Part shown: one piece after another, positions 8,174 to 16,283 of the stretch
Numbering within the stretch: the first letter of the stretch is position 1
Layout of the letters: the number at the start of each line of letters is the position of its first letter
Origin: Leisingera methylohalidivorans DSM 14336
GTDB taxonomy: Bacteria > Pseudomonadota > Alphaproteobacteria > Rhodobacterales > Rhodobacteraceae
NCBI RefSeq assembly: GCF_000511355.1
Contig: NC_023146.1
Span: 156,702-220,701, forward strand
Length of the DNA: 64,000 nt
Reading direction: 5' to 3'
Notes under the pieces: generated by a model
Told to the model about the DNA's origin: nothing
The model's database searches: none
The model's input: the letters and a program-made list of their open reading frames with translations, nothing else
Translations under genes and position numbers: made by a program

Positions 8174-9427
8174 CTAACCTGCAATCTCTTTCATCACGGC
8201 GAGGAACTTCGCCACTTCACCGATGCTGTTGTAGTGGCACATGGAGACGCGGACGCAAGCCTCCATGCCAAGCGGTGTCAGGATATTGCCCGAGTAGTGA
8301 TCCGCCTTGCGCAAATGGGTGCGGATGCCCTGCTCGTTCAGGCGCTTCACCACCTCCACCGATGGCACAGTATCCACAGCAAGCGATACCAGCCCTTCGC
8401 GCGCCGGGTTATCTGCGCCGCCCAGAATGGTGACGCCCTCTATCTCCGCCAGGCCGGGCAGGTTGCCGGTGCCATGGATCATTGCATCGGTCAGTGCCTT
8501 TTCATGGGCATGGATTGCTTCGCCCGCGGCCACGAATTTTTCGCGCCGGTCCGTGGCACCGCTGACTTCGCCGCCGAGCCATTCCAGGTAATCGGCCACA
8601 TCGGAGAGAGTTGCATAGCTGCCGGTGTCGCGGGTGCCCATTTCCCAGTTGTCCTCCGGTCCGTCGATCAGCGAATTGTGCGGCAGCTTGGTCAGCCGAT
8701 CGGAGATCCAGGCCAGCCCGTAGCCGTGGCGCGAAAACATCTTGTAGGGCGAGATCACATAGCCGTCGGCGCCGTAGGCCGTCAGGTCAATGCGGCCATG
8801 GGCGGCATGCTGGATGCCGTCGACGATGATCAGACAGTCCGGCGCCACCTCGCGGATGGCGGCGGCGCAGGCGGCAAGGTCGACGCCCATCCCCGTCACG
8901 GGGGAGGTATGGACGATGGTGGCGACAACCGTTTCCGGGGTGACCGCCTGGGCGTAGGCCTCTGCAGTGATGGTGCCGGTGGCGTTGTCATGCGGGATCA
9001 GCACATGGTTCTGCCGCGCCACCCCGGCCCAGCGGGCACAGGCGGAGCGGGTGGCCGGATGCTCCAGCGTCGAACCCAGAACGGTGCCGCCCTCAGGCGA
9101 GCCGAGACAGGCGTTCATGATCAGGCGGAACAACAGCTCGGTGCCGCTTTCGCCGGCAAAGAACTGGCCGCCCGCCGCGTTCATGAAAACGCGCATATCG
9201 TCCTTGGCCTTGGCGATGACCCGCACCAGCTCGTGGCTGCCGGGGTTGTCGCGGCCCTGGTTGTCGGCGATCGCGGCATAGCGGGCGGAGGTTTCCACCA
9301 CCGAGTTCAGCGTCAGCGCGCCGCCGGCGTTTTCAAAGAAGATGCGGCTGCCCTGCTGCGGGCAGGTGTCAACTTGGGTAAAGCGGGCGCGGATTTTGTC
9401 CAACAGGGTGTCGGTGATCTGGGTCAT
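8174..9427 (-). CDS. class V aminotransferase / cysteine-desulfurase-like PLP enzyme
   Basis: About 417 residues from the ATG at 9427 (MTQITDTLLDKIRARF); an upstream in-frame start at 9505 adds an unconvincing leader. Family signs are the early FFENAGGALTLNSVV segment, the cofactor-contact TVLGSTLEHPA, the Asp of IIVDGIQHAAHGRID and the Schiff-base lysine in VISPYKMFSRHGYG (about residue 235). The fold is that of SufS/NifS and related aminotransferases and lyases. No iron-sulfur cluster genes are near, so a catabolic role beside the DadA-like oxidase and racemase is more likely than sulfur transfer; that is inference from context. Confidence 0.88.
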   Translation of the reverse strand: MTQITDTLLDKIRARFTQVDTCPQQGSRIFFENAGGALTLNSVVETSARYAAIADNQGRDNPGSHELVRVIAKAKDDMRVFMNAAGGQFFAGESGTELLFRLIMNACLGSPEGGTVLGSTLEHPATRSACARWAGVARQNHVLIPHDNATGTITAEAYAQAVTPETVVATIVHTSPVTGMGVDLAACAAAIREVAPDCLIIVDGIQHAAHGRIDLTAYGADGYVISPYKMFSRHGYGLAWISDRLTKLPHNSLIDGPEDNWEMGTRDTGSYATLSDVADYLEWLGGEVSGATDRREKFVAAGEAIHAHEKALTDAMIHGTGNLPGLAEIEGVTILGGADNPAREGLVSLAVDTVPSVEVVKRLNEQGIRTHLRKADHYSGNILTPLGMEACVRVSMCHYNSIGEVAKFLAVMKEIAG

Positions 9428-9559
9428 AGCATGTCCAACCGGGCAAGAGTTCAATTTGCCGCTACAGTAGGGCTGTTGCGAGGCGGGAGCATGCAATAAA
9501 TTCACAGGCTGAGAAGCGGAAAATTCTGTGGCTGCCGCTTGAGCCTGCGATAGAGGAAG

Positions 9560-9652
9560 GAACCGCCCGGCGCCACCGCCGGGCAGCGCCCGACCCTCCC
9601 CAATGGAAGGCGCTTCGCCGGAGCCCTGGGTCGGACGCTGCCCTTGGTTGGT
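9560..9652. repeat. GC-rich inverted intergenic repeat, copy 2
   Basis: ACCGCCCGGCG, GCCGGGCAGCGCCCGACCCT and, after a short centre, GGGTCGGACGCTGCCCTTGG repeat the arms of the 5372-5493 element with few changes. It fills most of the gap between two minus-strand genes. The long dyad would form a stem in RNA. Confidence 0.7.
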
Positions 9653-9673
9653 GGAAACAATCCTAGCTCAAAT

Positions 9674-10402
9674 TTAGGTGATGAACCCTGGAAACGGCGC
9701 GCGCAGGGCCGCCCGGTGCACCATCTCCGACAGCGTGATGATGTCGAACACCGGCCGTTTCAGCTCGGCCTGCAGGGCATGGGCATAAGGCGGCAGATCG
9801 GTGCATTCCAGCACGATCGGGCCGATCTCCGGGTTGCGCGTGATCATACCCCTGGCTGCGGCCAGAAGCTCCGCTTCGACCTTGGCCAGATCCATCGCGG
9901 TGCGTTCATTGCGCAGGATCACGGTGGTAAACTCCTCAGCCTCATCCAGCCCCTGCACCACTATCGGCGTGTGTTCTGCACCCGCGCCTTGCAGGTGCGC
10001 CCGGGTCAGGCTGGCGGCGGAGGCGGTGATCACACCAACCGGGCGCCCGGTCATCTGATGCGCCAGCGGCACCTGGATCAGCGAGGAGACAAACACCGGC
10101 ACGTTCACCGCCGCCGCGATCTCCCGCTGGAAAATCGCCAGAAACCCGCAGGAGCCGGTGATCGCCCGCACGCCTTTGTCTTCCAGCCGTTTGGCGGCGC
10201 CGATCAGCCGGTCCTTCATCTCACCCGTCGGGTTGGCCAGAAGTTTCGGAACGGTGATCCCGTCCAGCATCTCATAAAGCGTGGTGAAGCCGAGGCTGGA
10301 GGGGTTCTTGATATGGCCGGGGGGTTTGGGGAAATAGCTTTCCAGCGCCAGAACGCCGATGGAGACGCCGCAGATATTCTGCCCGCCGGGGTGAATGGTC
10401 AT
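9674..10402 (-). CDS. aspartate/glutamate racemase superfamily protein
   Basis: A 242-residue protein with two cysteines in the positions used by cofactor-independent racemases of this fold: ITGSCGFLAIFQ (Cys about 84) and IVLECTDLPPYA (Cys about 199). Each lies at the end of a strand in one of two similar halves. The family includes Asp/Glu and hydantoin racemases and maleate isomerases. Its ATG overlaps the stop of the DadA-like oxidase gene by 4 bp, so the two are cotranslated. A racemase plus a D-amino-acid-type oxidase suggests interconversion then oxidation of an amino acid delivered by the TRAP system upstream. Confidence 0.88.
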   Translation of the reverse strand: MTIHPGGQNICGVSIGVLALESYFPKPPGHIKNPSSLGFTTLYEMLDGITVPKLLANPTGEMKDRLIGAAKRLEDKGVRAITGSCGFLAIFQREIAAAVNVPVFVSSLIQVPLAHQMTGRPVGVITASAASLTRAHLQGAGAEHTPIVVQGLDEAEEFTTVILRNERTAMDLAKVEAELLAAARGMITRNPEIGPIVLECTDLPPYAHALQAELKRPVFDIITLSEMVHRAALRAPFPGFIT

Positions 10403-11664
10403 GTCCTGATCCTTTCATACCGCCGCGTGCGGAACGGCGAGAGGTCTGCGTTGATTGCGGTGCGGCTCACGATATCCGCCACCAGCCGCCCGGTTTTCGG
10501 CGCCATCATCAGGCCATAGTGGCTGTGGCCGAAGGCGGCGATCAGATCGGGGAAGCCCTCCACCTCGCCGATGCAGGGCAGGCTGTCGGGCAGGCTGGGG
10601 CGCTGGCCGGACCAGGTGTCCAGATCGCCCGCCTGCAGATCAGGCAGCAGCGCGCGGGCCAGCTGCACCAGCCCGTCCAGCCGTTTCTGGTTCACGGGCT
10701 GATCGAGGCCTGCAAATTCCGCAGTACCGGCGACCCGAAGACCTTCCAACATCGAGGAGGCCACGAATTTCATATCCATATCCATGACCGAATGATTGAG
10801 CGCGACCCCCGGGTTCCGGAACGACACATGGTAGCCGCGCTCGGATTCCATCGGGATGCTGATGCCAAGCGGTTTCAGCAGCTCACCGGACCAGACCCCC
10901 ATCGCCAGCACCAGCTTGGGCGTCCATTCCTGGCCCGCGCCGGTGGTGTAAGTCCAGCCGCCGGTCTCGGACGGCAGGATGCCCCGCACGGTCCGGGTCA
11001 GGATTTCGCCGCCGATGGACTGGAACTTTTCCGCCAGAACAGTGCCGATCCGCCCCGGTGACGTCGCCCGTGCCTGGCCTTTGATCAGCACCGCGGCCTG
11101 GAACTCAGGCGTCAGCGCCGGTTCCAGTGCGCGTAGCTCGGCGGCGCCGATGCGTTCCATCTCCGCCCCCTGTGCCGCCCGCAGCCGGTTGCCGGTGCTG
11201 TTCAGATCAGCCTCTTCCGGATTGCGGGAGGCGTGGATGTAATAGCTGTCCTGCACCAGATCCTCATGGCCGGTGCCCGCCAGATGCAGACGGTAGCTGT
11301 CCACGCAATCCCCGCACAGGAACCCCATCGCCTCCGAGATCCGCTGGATCCGGCCCGCGCGCCCCTCCGACAGGAACCGCAGTCCCCAGGGCGCCATCTT
11401 GGGCAGGTAGCCGGGCTTCACCGTGACCGGCCCCAGCGGGTCCAGCAGCCAGCCCGGAACTTTCTTCCACAGCCCCGGCATCGATTGCGGCACCACCGAC
11501 CAGGGGGAGATGATCCCGGCATTGCCGTAAGAGGTCGCCTGACCGGGTGCGTCCCGGTCGATCAGCCGGACCCGCAGGCCCCGCCCGGCCAGGGACAGGG
11601 CCGAGCAGATGCCGACGATCCCCGCCCCCAGGACCGTCACATCGGGGGTGGCTGAAGTGCTCAT
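10399..11664 (-). CDS. DadA-like FAD-dependent amino acid dehydrogenase
   Basis: 421 residues with an N-terminal FAD motif (VTVLGAGIVGICSALSLA, residues about 9-26), the DadA-type GQATSYGNAGIISPWS segment and a C-terminal GHSHYGLMMAPKTGRLVADI flavin-contact region. DadA enzymes oxidatively deaminate D-amino acids and feed electrons to the respiratory chain from the membrane face. The ends overlap the TRAP permease gene (4 bp, upstream) and the racemase gene (4 bp, downstream), which makes a tight operon. The substrate is unknown and could be a secondary or N-methyl amine. Confidence 0.92.
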   Translation of the reverse strand: MSTSATPDVTVLGAGIVGICSALSLAGRGLRVRLIDRDAPGQATSYGNAGIISPWSVVPQSMPGLWKKVPGWLLDPLGPVTVKPGYLPKMAPWGLRFLSEGRAGRIQRISEAMGFLCGDCVDSYRLHLAGTGHEDLVQDSYYIHASRNPEEADLNSTGNRLRAAQGAEMERIGAAELRALEPALTPEFQAAVLIKGQARATSPGRIGTVLAEKFQSIGGEILTRTVRGILPSETGGWTYTTGAGQEWTPKLVLAMGVWSGELLKPLGISIPMESERGYHVSFRNPGVALNHSVMDMDMKFVASSMLEGLRVAGTAEFAGLDQPVNQKRLDGLVQLARALLPDLQAGDLDTWSGQRPSLPDSLPCIGEVEGFPDLIAAFGHSHYGLMMAPKTGRLVADIVSRTAINADLSPFRTRRYERIRT

Positions 11665-13886
11665 CGCGCCGTCTCAGTCTGCAGTTTGCGCTGCTGGCCC
11701 AGCTGCTGCACCAGCACTGGCGCCATCACCACCAGGGCCGTGAGGTCGGAACCGCCAGAGGGCGCCACCAGCAACAGGCCGCCGATGGCCATCAGCAGCC
11801 GCCAGATGCCGCTAAGCGGGGCCAGGAAGTAAGCCGACACGGCGGTGGCGATGGCAAAAACGCCAGCCGCGCAGGTCACTGTGACCTGGGTGAAGCTCAG
11901 CAGGGTGAAATGCTCCGGCAGCACGATCAGCATGGTGGGCGCATAGACAAACACCATCGGAACCATCAGCTTGCCCAGCCCCAGAGTGAAGGCATTGAGG
12001 CCGGTGCGGAACGGGTTGGAGCCGGCAATCCCCGCCGCCGCATAGGCCGAGGCGCAGACCGGCGGGGTGATCTCGGAAATCACACCGTAGTAGAGCACGA
12101 ACATATGGGTCGCCAGCGGCGGCACGCCCAGCTGGCTGAGGGCCGGCGTCGCAACCGCGACCAGCATGATGTACAGCGCAGTGGTCGGCAGGCCGGCCCC
12201 CATCAGGATACAGGCCATTGCGATCAGCACCAGCGACAGGAACTGCTGGATCGACGGCTGGCTGAACGCCCCGATGCTGGTCCAATCCAGCAGCGGCGCA
12301 ATCGCCGTTGCCATATCCTCGGCTCCACCGGTGACCATGAAGCCGAGGCGGAAGCCGACGCCGGTGGTGTTGATCACACCCACCACGATGCCCACAGCAG
12401 CCGAGGCCGCGCCGACCGCCAGCGCGTATTGCACGCCGACATGGAAGCTGTCGAACAGGTCGCGGAAGCTCTGCCGTTCGTTGCGGTGCAGGCAGCCGAT
12501 GAACGTCAGCGCCGCCAGCATCCCGGCCATCACCGGTGTGTAGCCCTCGCCGGAATAAGGCGAAGCCTTCCAGAATATGAACCCGAGCAAGGCCAGCGGC
12601 ACCAGCAAGGTTGCCGGTTTGTCAAAGGCGCAGAACCCGACCACGACACACAGACTGAGGCCGATAAAGGCCGCCATGTTGGGCGAATATCCCGAGAACA
12701 GCACCAACAGCAGTGCTATCAGCGGCACAATAGTGTACCAGCCGTCTTTCCACACGGCCAGGAACTTCGGCAGCTGTTCCTTGGGATAGGCGGTCAGGCC
12801 CAGCTTCTTGGCAGTGAAATGCACGATCGAGATCACCCCGATGTAATGCATCATCGCCGGCACAATCGCTGCAATCACGATGGTTGTGTAAGGCACCTCC
12901 AGATACTCGGCCATCAGGAAAGACGCCGCCCCCATGATCGGCGGGGTGATCTGCCCGCCTGCCGAGGCCGCGGCCTCGACCCCGCCTGCGAAATGGCCGG
13001 GATAGCCCATTTTCTTCATGTTGGGGATGGTGAGCGAGCCGGTGGAAACGGTGTTGGCAATCGAAGACCCCGAGATCGTGCCGAAGAAAGCCGAGGAGAC
13101 AACCGACACTTTGGCCGGGCCGCCGGTGTAGCGGCCTGCCATGATCATCGCATTGTCGACAAAGAACTGCCCCAGCCCCATCCGCTGCGCCACCACGCCG
13201 AACAGCACAAAGTGGAACACCACGGTGGACACCACCCACAGCGTCACGCCGAATATGCCTTCGGAGGGGAAGTACATGTTGTTGACGAACTGCTGCCAGT
13301 TGACGCCCGGATGCTTGAGGATCTGCGCCGGCATATAGGGGCCGAACAGCGCATAGACCATGAACACCAGGATGATCAGCGGCAGCACAAAGCCGATGGT
13401 GCGCCGCGCGATCTCCAGCACCGTCAGGATCAGCACCGAACCAAAGAACACATCCAGGCTGGACGGGTTGCCCTGCCGCAGCGCCTGTTCGGCAATGTCG
13501 AACCCGAACATGTCAAAACCGCGCCAGCTGACCCACAGGAACAGTGCGGCAGCCATGCTGAAGCCGGTCAGTGCCCAGTCATACAGCGGCACGTTGCCGG
13601 GGCGCAGCGGGTTGGGGCCGCGCCATTCCAGGCTGCGGGCGGACCTGATCAGCGGGAAGCCGACAAAGATGAACAGAAACAGCCCTGCTAGGTGAATGCC
13701 CATATGCACATGGTCCACCGGAGTGCCGAACCCGGCCGTCCACAGGTGATACAGCGCAAAGGCAATGCTGGCCCAATAGATGAACCCCGTCAGCCTGGGT
13801 CCGTTGCTGCGCGTGTTCAGAGCGGAGTCATACTGTTTCTCCAGCTCTTCCAGCGCTTTAGTGTCAAGGTGAGTGTCCAGTGACAT
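11661..13886 (-). CDS. TRAP transporter fused permease (TAXI type, DctQM fusion)
   Basis: About 741 residues from the ATG at 13886 (MSLDTHLDTKALEELEKQYD), preceded by GGAAAC. The N-terminal quarter has four membrane segments of the DctQ type; the rest is the large DctM-like subunit with many segments and family motifs such as SSAFFGTISGSSIANTVSTG, GGQITPPIMGAASFLMAEY and MGAGLPTTALYIM. Fusion of the two membrane subunits is usual in TAXI-type TRAP systems. It moves its substrate across the inner membrane with a cation gradient. The partner binding protein is just upstream (14027-15037). Confidence 0.94.
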   Translation of the reverse strand: MSLDTHLDTKALEELEKQYDSALNTRSNGPRLTGFIYWASIAFALYHLWTAGFGTPVDHVHMGIHLAGLFLFIFVGFPLIRSARSLEWRGPNPLRPGNVPLYDWALTGFSMAAALFLWVSWRGFDMFGFDIAEQALRQGNPSSLDVFFGSVLILTVLEIARRTIGFVLPLIILVFMVYALFGPYMPAQILKHPGVNWQQFVNNMYFPSEGIFGVTLWVVSTVVFHFVLFGVVAQRMGLGQFFVDNAMIMAGRYTGGPAKVSVVSSAFFGTISGSSIANTVSTGSLTIPNMKKMGYPGHFAGGVEAAASAGGQITPPIMGAASFLMAEYLEVPYTTIVIAAIVPAMMHYIGVISIVHFTAKKLGLTAYPKEQLPKFLAVWKDGWYTIVPLIALLLVLFSGYSPNMAAFIGLSLCVVVGFCAFDKPATLLVPLALLGFIFWKASPYSGEGYTPVMAGMLAALTFIGCLHRNERQSFRDLFDSFHVGVQYALAVGAASAAVGIVVGVINTTGVGFRLGFMVTGGAEDMATAIAPLLDWTSIGAFSQPSIQQFLSLVLIAMACILMGAGLPTTALYIMLVAVATPALSQLGVPPLATHMFVLYYGVISEITPPVCASAYAAAGIAGSNPFRTGLNAFTLGLGKLMVPMVFVYAPTMLIVLPEHFTLLSFTQVTVTCAAGVFAIATAVSAYFLAPLSGIWRLLMAIGGLLLVAPSGGSDLTALVVMAPVLVQQLGQQRKLQTETAR

Positions 13887-13979
13887 CGGGGTTTCCAGTC
13901 TAGTAGTGTCAACGGCGCGTGCCGCATGCATCCGCGCCTTTTCAGGTTGCAGGCGGGCAGGGGAGCCGGGAATCAAAGG

Positions 13980-14007
13980 GCGGCAGCATGGCGGACCTTG
14001 CTGCCGC
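13980..14007 (-). promoter_or_regulatory. intercistronic stem-loop after the TAXI binding-protein gene
   Basis: GCGGCAGCA and TGCTGCCGC are perfect 9-bp arms with a 10-base loop, 20 bp downstream of the binding-protein stop and before the permease gene. There is no T-tract, so a 3'-end stabiliser or partial terminator that keeps binding-protein mRNA in excess is more likely than a full stop. Confidence 0.5.
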
Positions 14008-14026
14008 AGTTCAGGGGGGGGAGGCG

Positions 14027-15037
14027 TTACTTCAGCATGCCAACTTCGCGGTAAAACCGCTCCGCCCCCGGGTGCAGCGGCACACCGATGCCCTCCACGC
14101 CTTCCAGCGCGGTTTCCAGGGTGATCGCCTTGCCTTTGGGGTGGCCGTTGTCCAGCAGCTTACGGGCCGTGTCGGACCACATCGCCTTGGTGATGCCATA
14201 GATCAGCTCTTCATCCATATTGGCATTGGTGACCAGCATGCCGGAAACCGCCACGGTGTTCACGTCATAGTCCACACCCGGATAGGTGCCTGCCGGAATG
14301 GTCGACGGGATGTAGTAGGGCACAGTGGTGTTGGCTTGTTTGATCTCTTCCGCCGACCAGTTGTGCAGCTCCATCCCCTTGGTGTTGTCCAGCTGGATCA
14401 TCGCCGCAATCGGGGTGCCGCCAGCATAGAAATAGGCGTCCAGCTGACCGTCGGCGATACGTTCGGCGGATTGGGCGTTGTTCAGTTCGGCCTCGTCGAT
14501 GTTGTCGCGGTTGACACCGTGGTCGTCCAGGATCAGCTCCACCGCGATCTGGGTGCCGGAACCGGCCTGGGCAATGCCCACGCGCTTGCCCTTCAGGTCG
14601 GCGAGACCGTCCAGCTTGTGGCCGTCGGGCAGCACCAGATGCAGGTCTTCCGGGAACAGGTTGGCAATGACCCGCAGATCGGGCTTGGCGTTGCCTTCGA
14701 ATTTGCCCGTACCGTGATAGGCGAAATGCAGGGTTGCAGCACCGGAGAGGCCCGCTTCCATCTGGCCTGTTTGAATTGCGTTCACATTATGGGCCGAGGC
14801 ATTGGTTGACTGCGCCATCGCCACCAGGCCGGGCACGCCGCAGTTGCCGCCCTCGTCACAGGCGCGCGAGCCGGGCGGGTTGGAAATCGCGTTGGCGATG
14901 ATGCCGCCGATCGGGAAGTACGTGCCGCCCGCGCCGCCAGTGCCAATGCGGAAAAAGGTCATGTCCTGCGCCACCGCGGCGCCAGTCAGCATGGTGCAGG
15001 CCAATGCGGCCCCGGTCAGTTTCTTGAAAATTCCCAT
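14027..15037 (-). CDS. TAXI-family TRAP transporter substrate-binding protein
   Basis: 336 residues. Residues 1-23 are a clear signal peptide (MGIFKKLTGAALACTMLTGA, cut after AVAQ), so it is periplasmic. The mature part shows the TAXI signature MTFFRIGTGGAGGTYFPIGG near the start and GKRVGIAQAGSGTQIAVELI later. It captures the ligand and hands it to the fused permease encoded downstream. Ligands of characterised TAXI proteins include glutamate and other carboxylates; the DadA-like and racemase genes in this operon suggest an amino acid or N-methyl amino acid. A LysR gene is divergent. Confidence 0.94.
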   Translation of the reverse strand: MGIFKKLTGAALACTMLTGAAVAQDMTFFRIGTGGAGGTYFPIGGIIANAISNPPGSRACDEGGNCGVPGLVAMAQSTNASAHNVNAIQTGQMEAGLSGAATLHFAYHGTGKFEGNAKPDLRVIANLFPEDLHLVLPDGHKLDGLADLKGKRVGIAQAGSGTQIAVELILDDHGVNRDNIDEAELNNAQSAERIADGQLDAYFYAGGTPIAAMIQLDNTKGMELHNWSAEEIKQANTTVPYYIPSTIPAGTYPGVDYDVNTVAVSGMLVTNANMDEELIYGITKAMWSDTARKLLDNGHPKGKAITLETALEGVEGIGVPLHPGAERFYREVGMLK

Positions 15038-15137
15038 TGTCTCTTCCCTTGGTTTGCCGGCTGCGGCGTTTCCCCGCAGCTCTCTCCTCTGATGCTTGCA
15101 TCATGGGGAAGGAAAAACATAAGAGCAAATTTAAAAA

Positions 15138-15152
15138 TATACGGTATGTATA
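15138..15152. promoter_or_regulatory. candidate LysR operator, TATAC-N5-GTATA
   Basis: Perfect 5-bp inverted arms in an AT-rich stretch between the TAXI gene (ATG at 15037) and the LysR gene (ATG at 15190). Symmetry and position fit a LysR binding site that serves both directions; binding is inferred. Confidence 0.5.
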
Positions 15153-15189
15153 GACTGAATTTATATATCTTTGCGCCGGGAGCCCGAAA

Positions 15190-16113
15190 ATGAATTCTCA
15201 CCAGCTTGCGGTTTTTCATGAGGTCATGAAGACCGGCTCCGTCAGCCAGGCGGCGCGCAACCTGCACCGCACCCAGCCTGCCATCAGCGCTGCGATCAAG
15301 ACGCTGGAGGAGGAACTGGGCCTCACCCTGTTCCTGCGCGAGGGCCGCCGCCTGGTGCCGGTGCCCGAAGCGCAGTATCTGATGGAGGAGGCGACAGAGA
15401 TCCTGTCGCGGATGGAGACCGCGCAGCAGAACCTGGCCAACATGCGCGACCGGGTGCAGGGCTCGATCCGTATCGTGGCGATGCCGGGGCCGTCGACCTA
15501 TCTGCTGCCGGAGTTCATCAGCCGCTTTGTCGGCGGCAAGCCGGAGGTGCGGGTAACACTGGCGACGCGCTCCTCGCCGCAGGTGCGCAGCCTGGTGGCG
15601 GCCGGCAGTTTCGACATCGGTTTCTGCGACATGTCCCGGTTCCGCGGCGACCGTAAGCTGTATACGGCAGAGGAGCTGCCCAGCAATTGCCTCTGCGCAG
15701 TGCCGGCCGGCCATCCGCTGGCAGAACGAGCGGTGATCACCGCTGCCGATTTGAACGGGTTGCCGATGGGGGCGCTGCAGCCGGATCACAACACCTATCA
15801 GGCCACGTCGCAGGCGTTTCTGGCGGCGGGCGCCGAATTCAACCTGCGCTATGACGCGCAGTATTTCCTGCCGCTGTTCCACTTTATCGCAGCGGGACAG
15901 GCCTGTGCCGTGGTTGATGTGCTGAGTGCCGAAAGTTACCGCCGCAGCAACGCGGGCGCACCACGGATTCGGTTTCTGCCGTTCGACCCTCAGATCCCCT
16001 TCGGCTATTCGATCCTGACCCCCAGCGGCCGCCCATTGTCGCAGCTTGCGGCCAGCTTTGCCGAGGGGTGGCGGCGGTATGTCACTGATCTTCTGGCAGA
16101 AACCGCCAGGTAA
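15190..16113 (+). CDS. LysR-family transcriptional regulator of the TAXI/DadA operon
   Basis: 307 residues: helix-turn-helix domain MNSHQLAVFHEVMKTGSVSQ with ARNLHRTQPAISAAIKTLEE, then an effector domain (about 90-300; IRIVAMPGPSTYLLPEF). It is divergent from the operon made of the TAXI protein, permease, DadA-like oxidase and racemase, and the dyad at 15138-15152 lies between them. It most likely activates that operon when the transported substrate or a product is bound. Confidence 0.92.
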   Translation: MNSHQLAVFHEVMKTGSVSQAARNLHRTQPAISAAIKTLEEELGLTLFLREGRRLVPVPEAQYLMEEATEILSRMETAQQNLANMRDRVQGSIRIVAMPGPSTYLLPEFISRFVGGKPEVRVTLATRSSPQVRSLVAAGSFDIGFCDMSRFRGDRKLYTAEELPSNCLCAVPAGHPLAERAVITAADLNGLPMGALQPDHNTYQATSQAFLAAGAEFNLRYDAQYFLPLFHFIAAGQACAVVDVLSAESYRRSNAGAPRIRFLPFDPQIPFGYSILTPSGRPLSQLAASFAEGWRRYVTDLLAETAR

Positions 16114-16211
16114 CCGGATCTGGGTTAACCCGGAAACCCGACTGAACGAGGTCTGATGAACAAATGGCTGGCGGCGCTTGAAAATTTAGTCTTCACATCT
16201 GTCTGCAAAAT

Positions 16212-16219
16212 TGTATACA
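16212..16219. promoter_or_regulatory. TGTATACA palindrome upstream of the ThDP-enzyme gene
   Basis: An 8-bp perfect palindrome 65 bp 5' of the ATG at 16284. The same GTATAC core occurs three times in front of the ABC operon at 39.9 kb, beside a GntR gene. Short, so only a weak regulatory candidate. Confidence 0.3.
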
Positions 16220-16283
16220 GCTTAGAGCACAGACCCGGATATCAGCTCCGGACAGTTTTCACGACGGCTTGCAGGGGGCACCC

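Noticed and set aside
8174..9427. SufS/IscS cysteine desulfurase role for the class V PLP gene
   Set aside because: No suf or isc genes are near, and the context is amino-acid catabolism.
8144..9499. Plus-strand open frame of 451 codons
   Set aside because: It mirrors the class V PLP enzyme gene and has no recognisable domain.
11547..13691. Plus-strand open frame of 714 codons
   Set aside because: It lies opposite the fused TRAP permease; its His-, Arg- and Gln-rich product shows no family feature.
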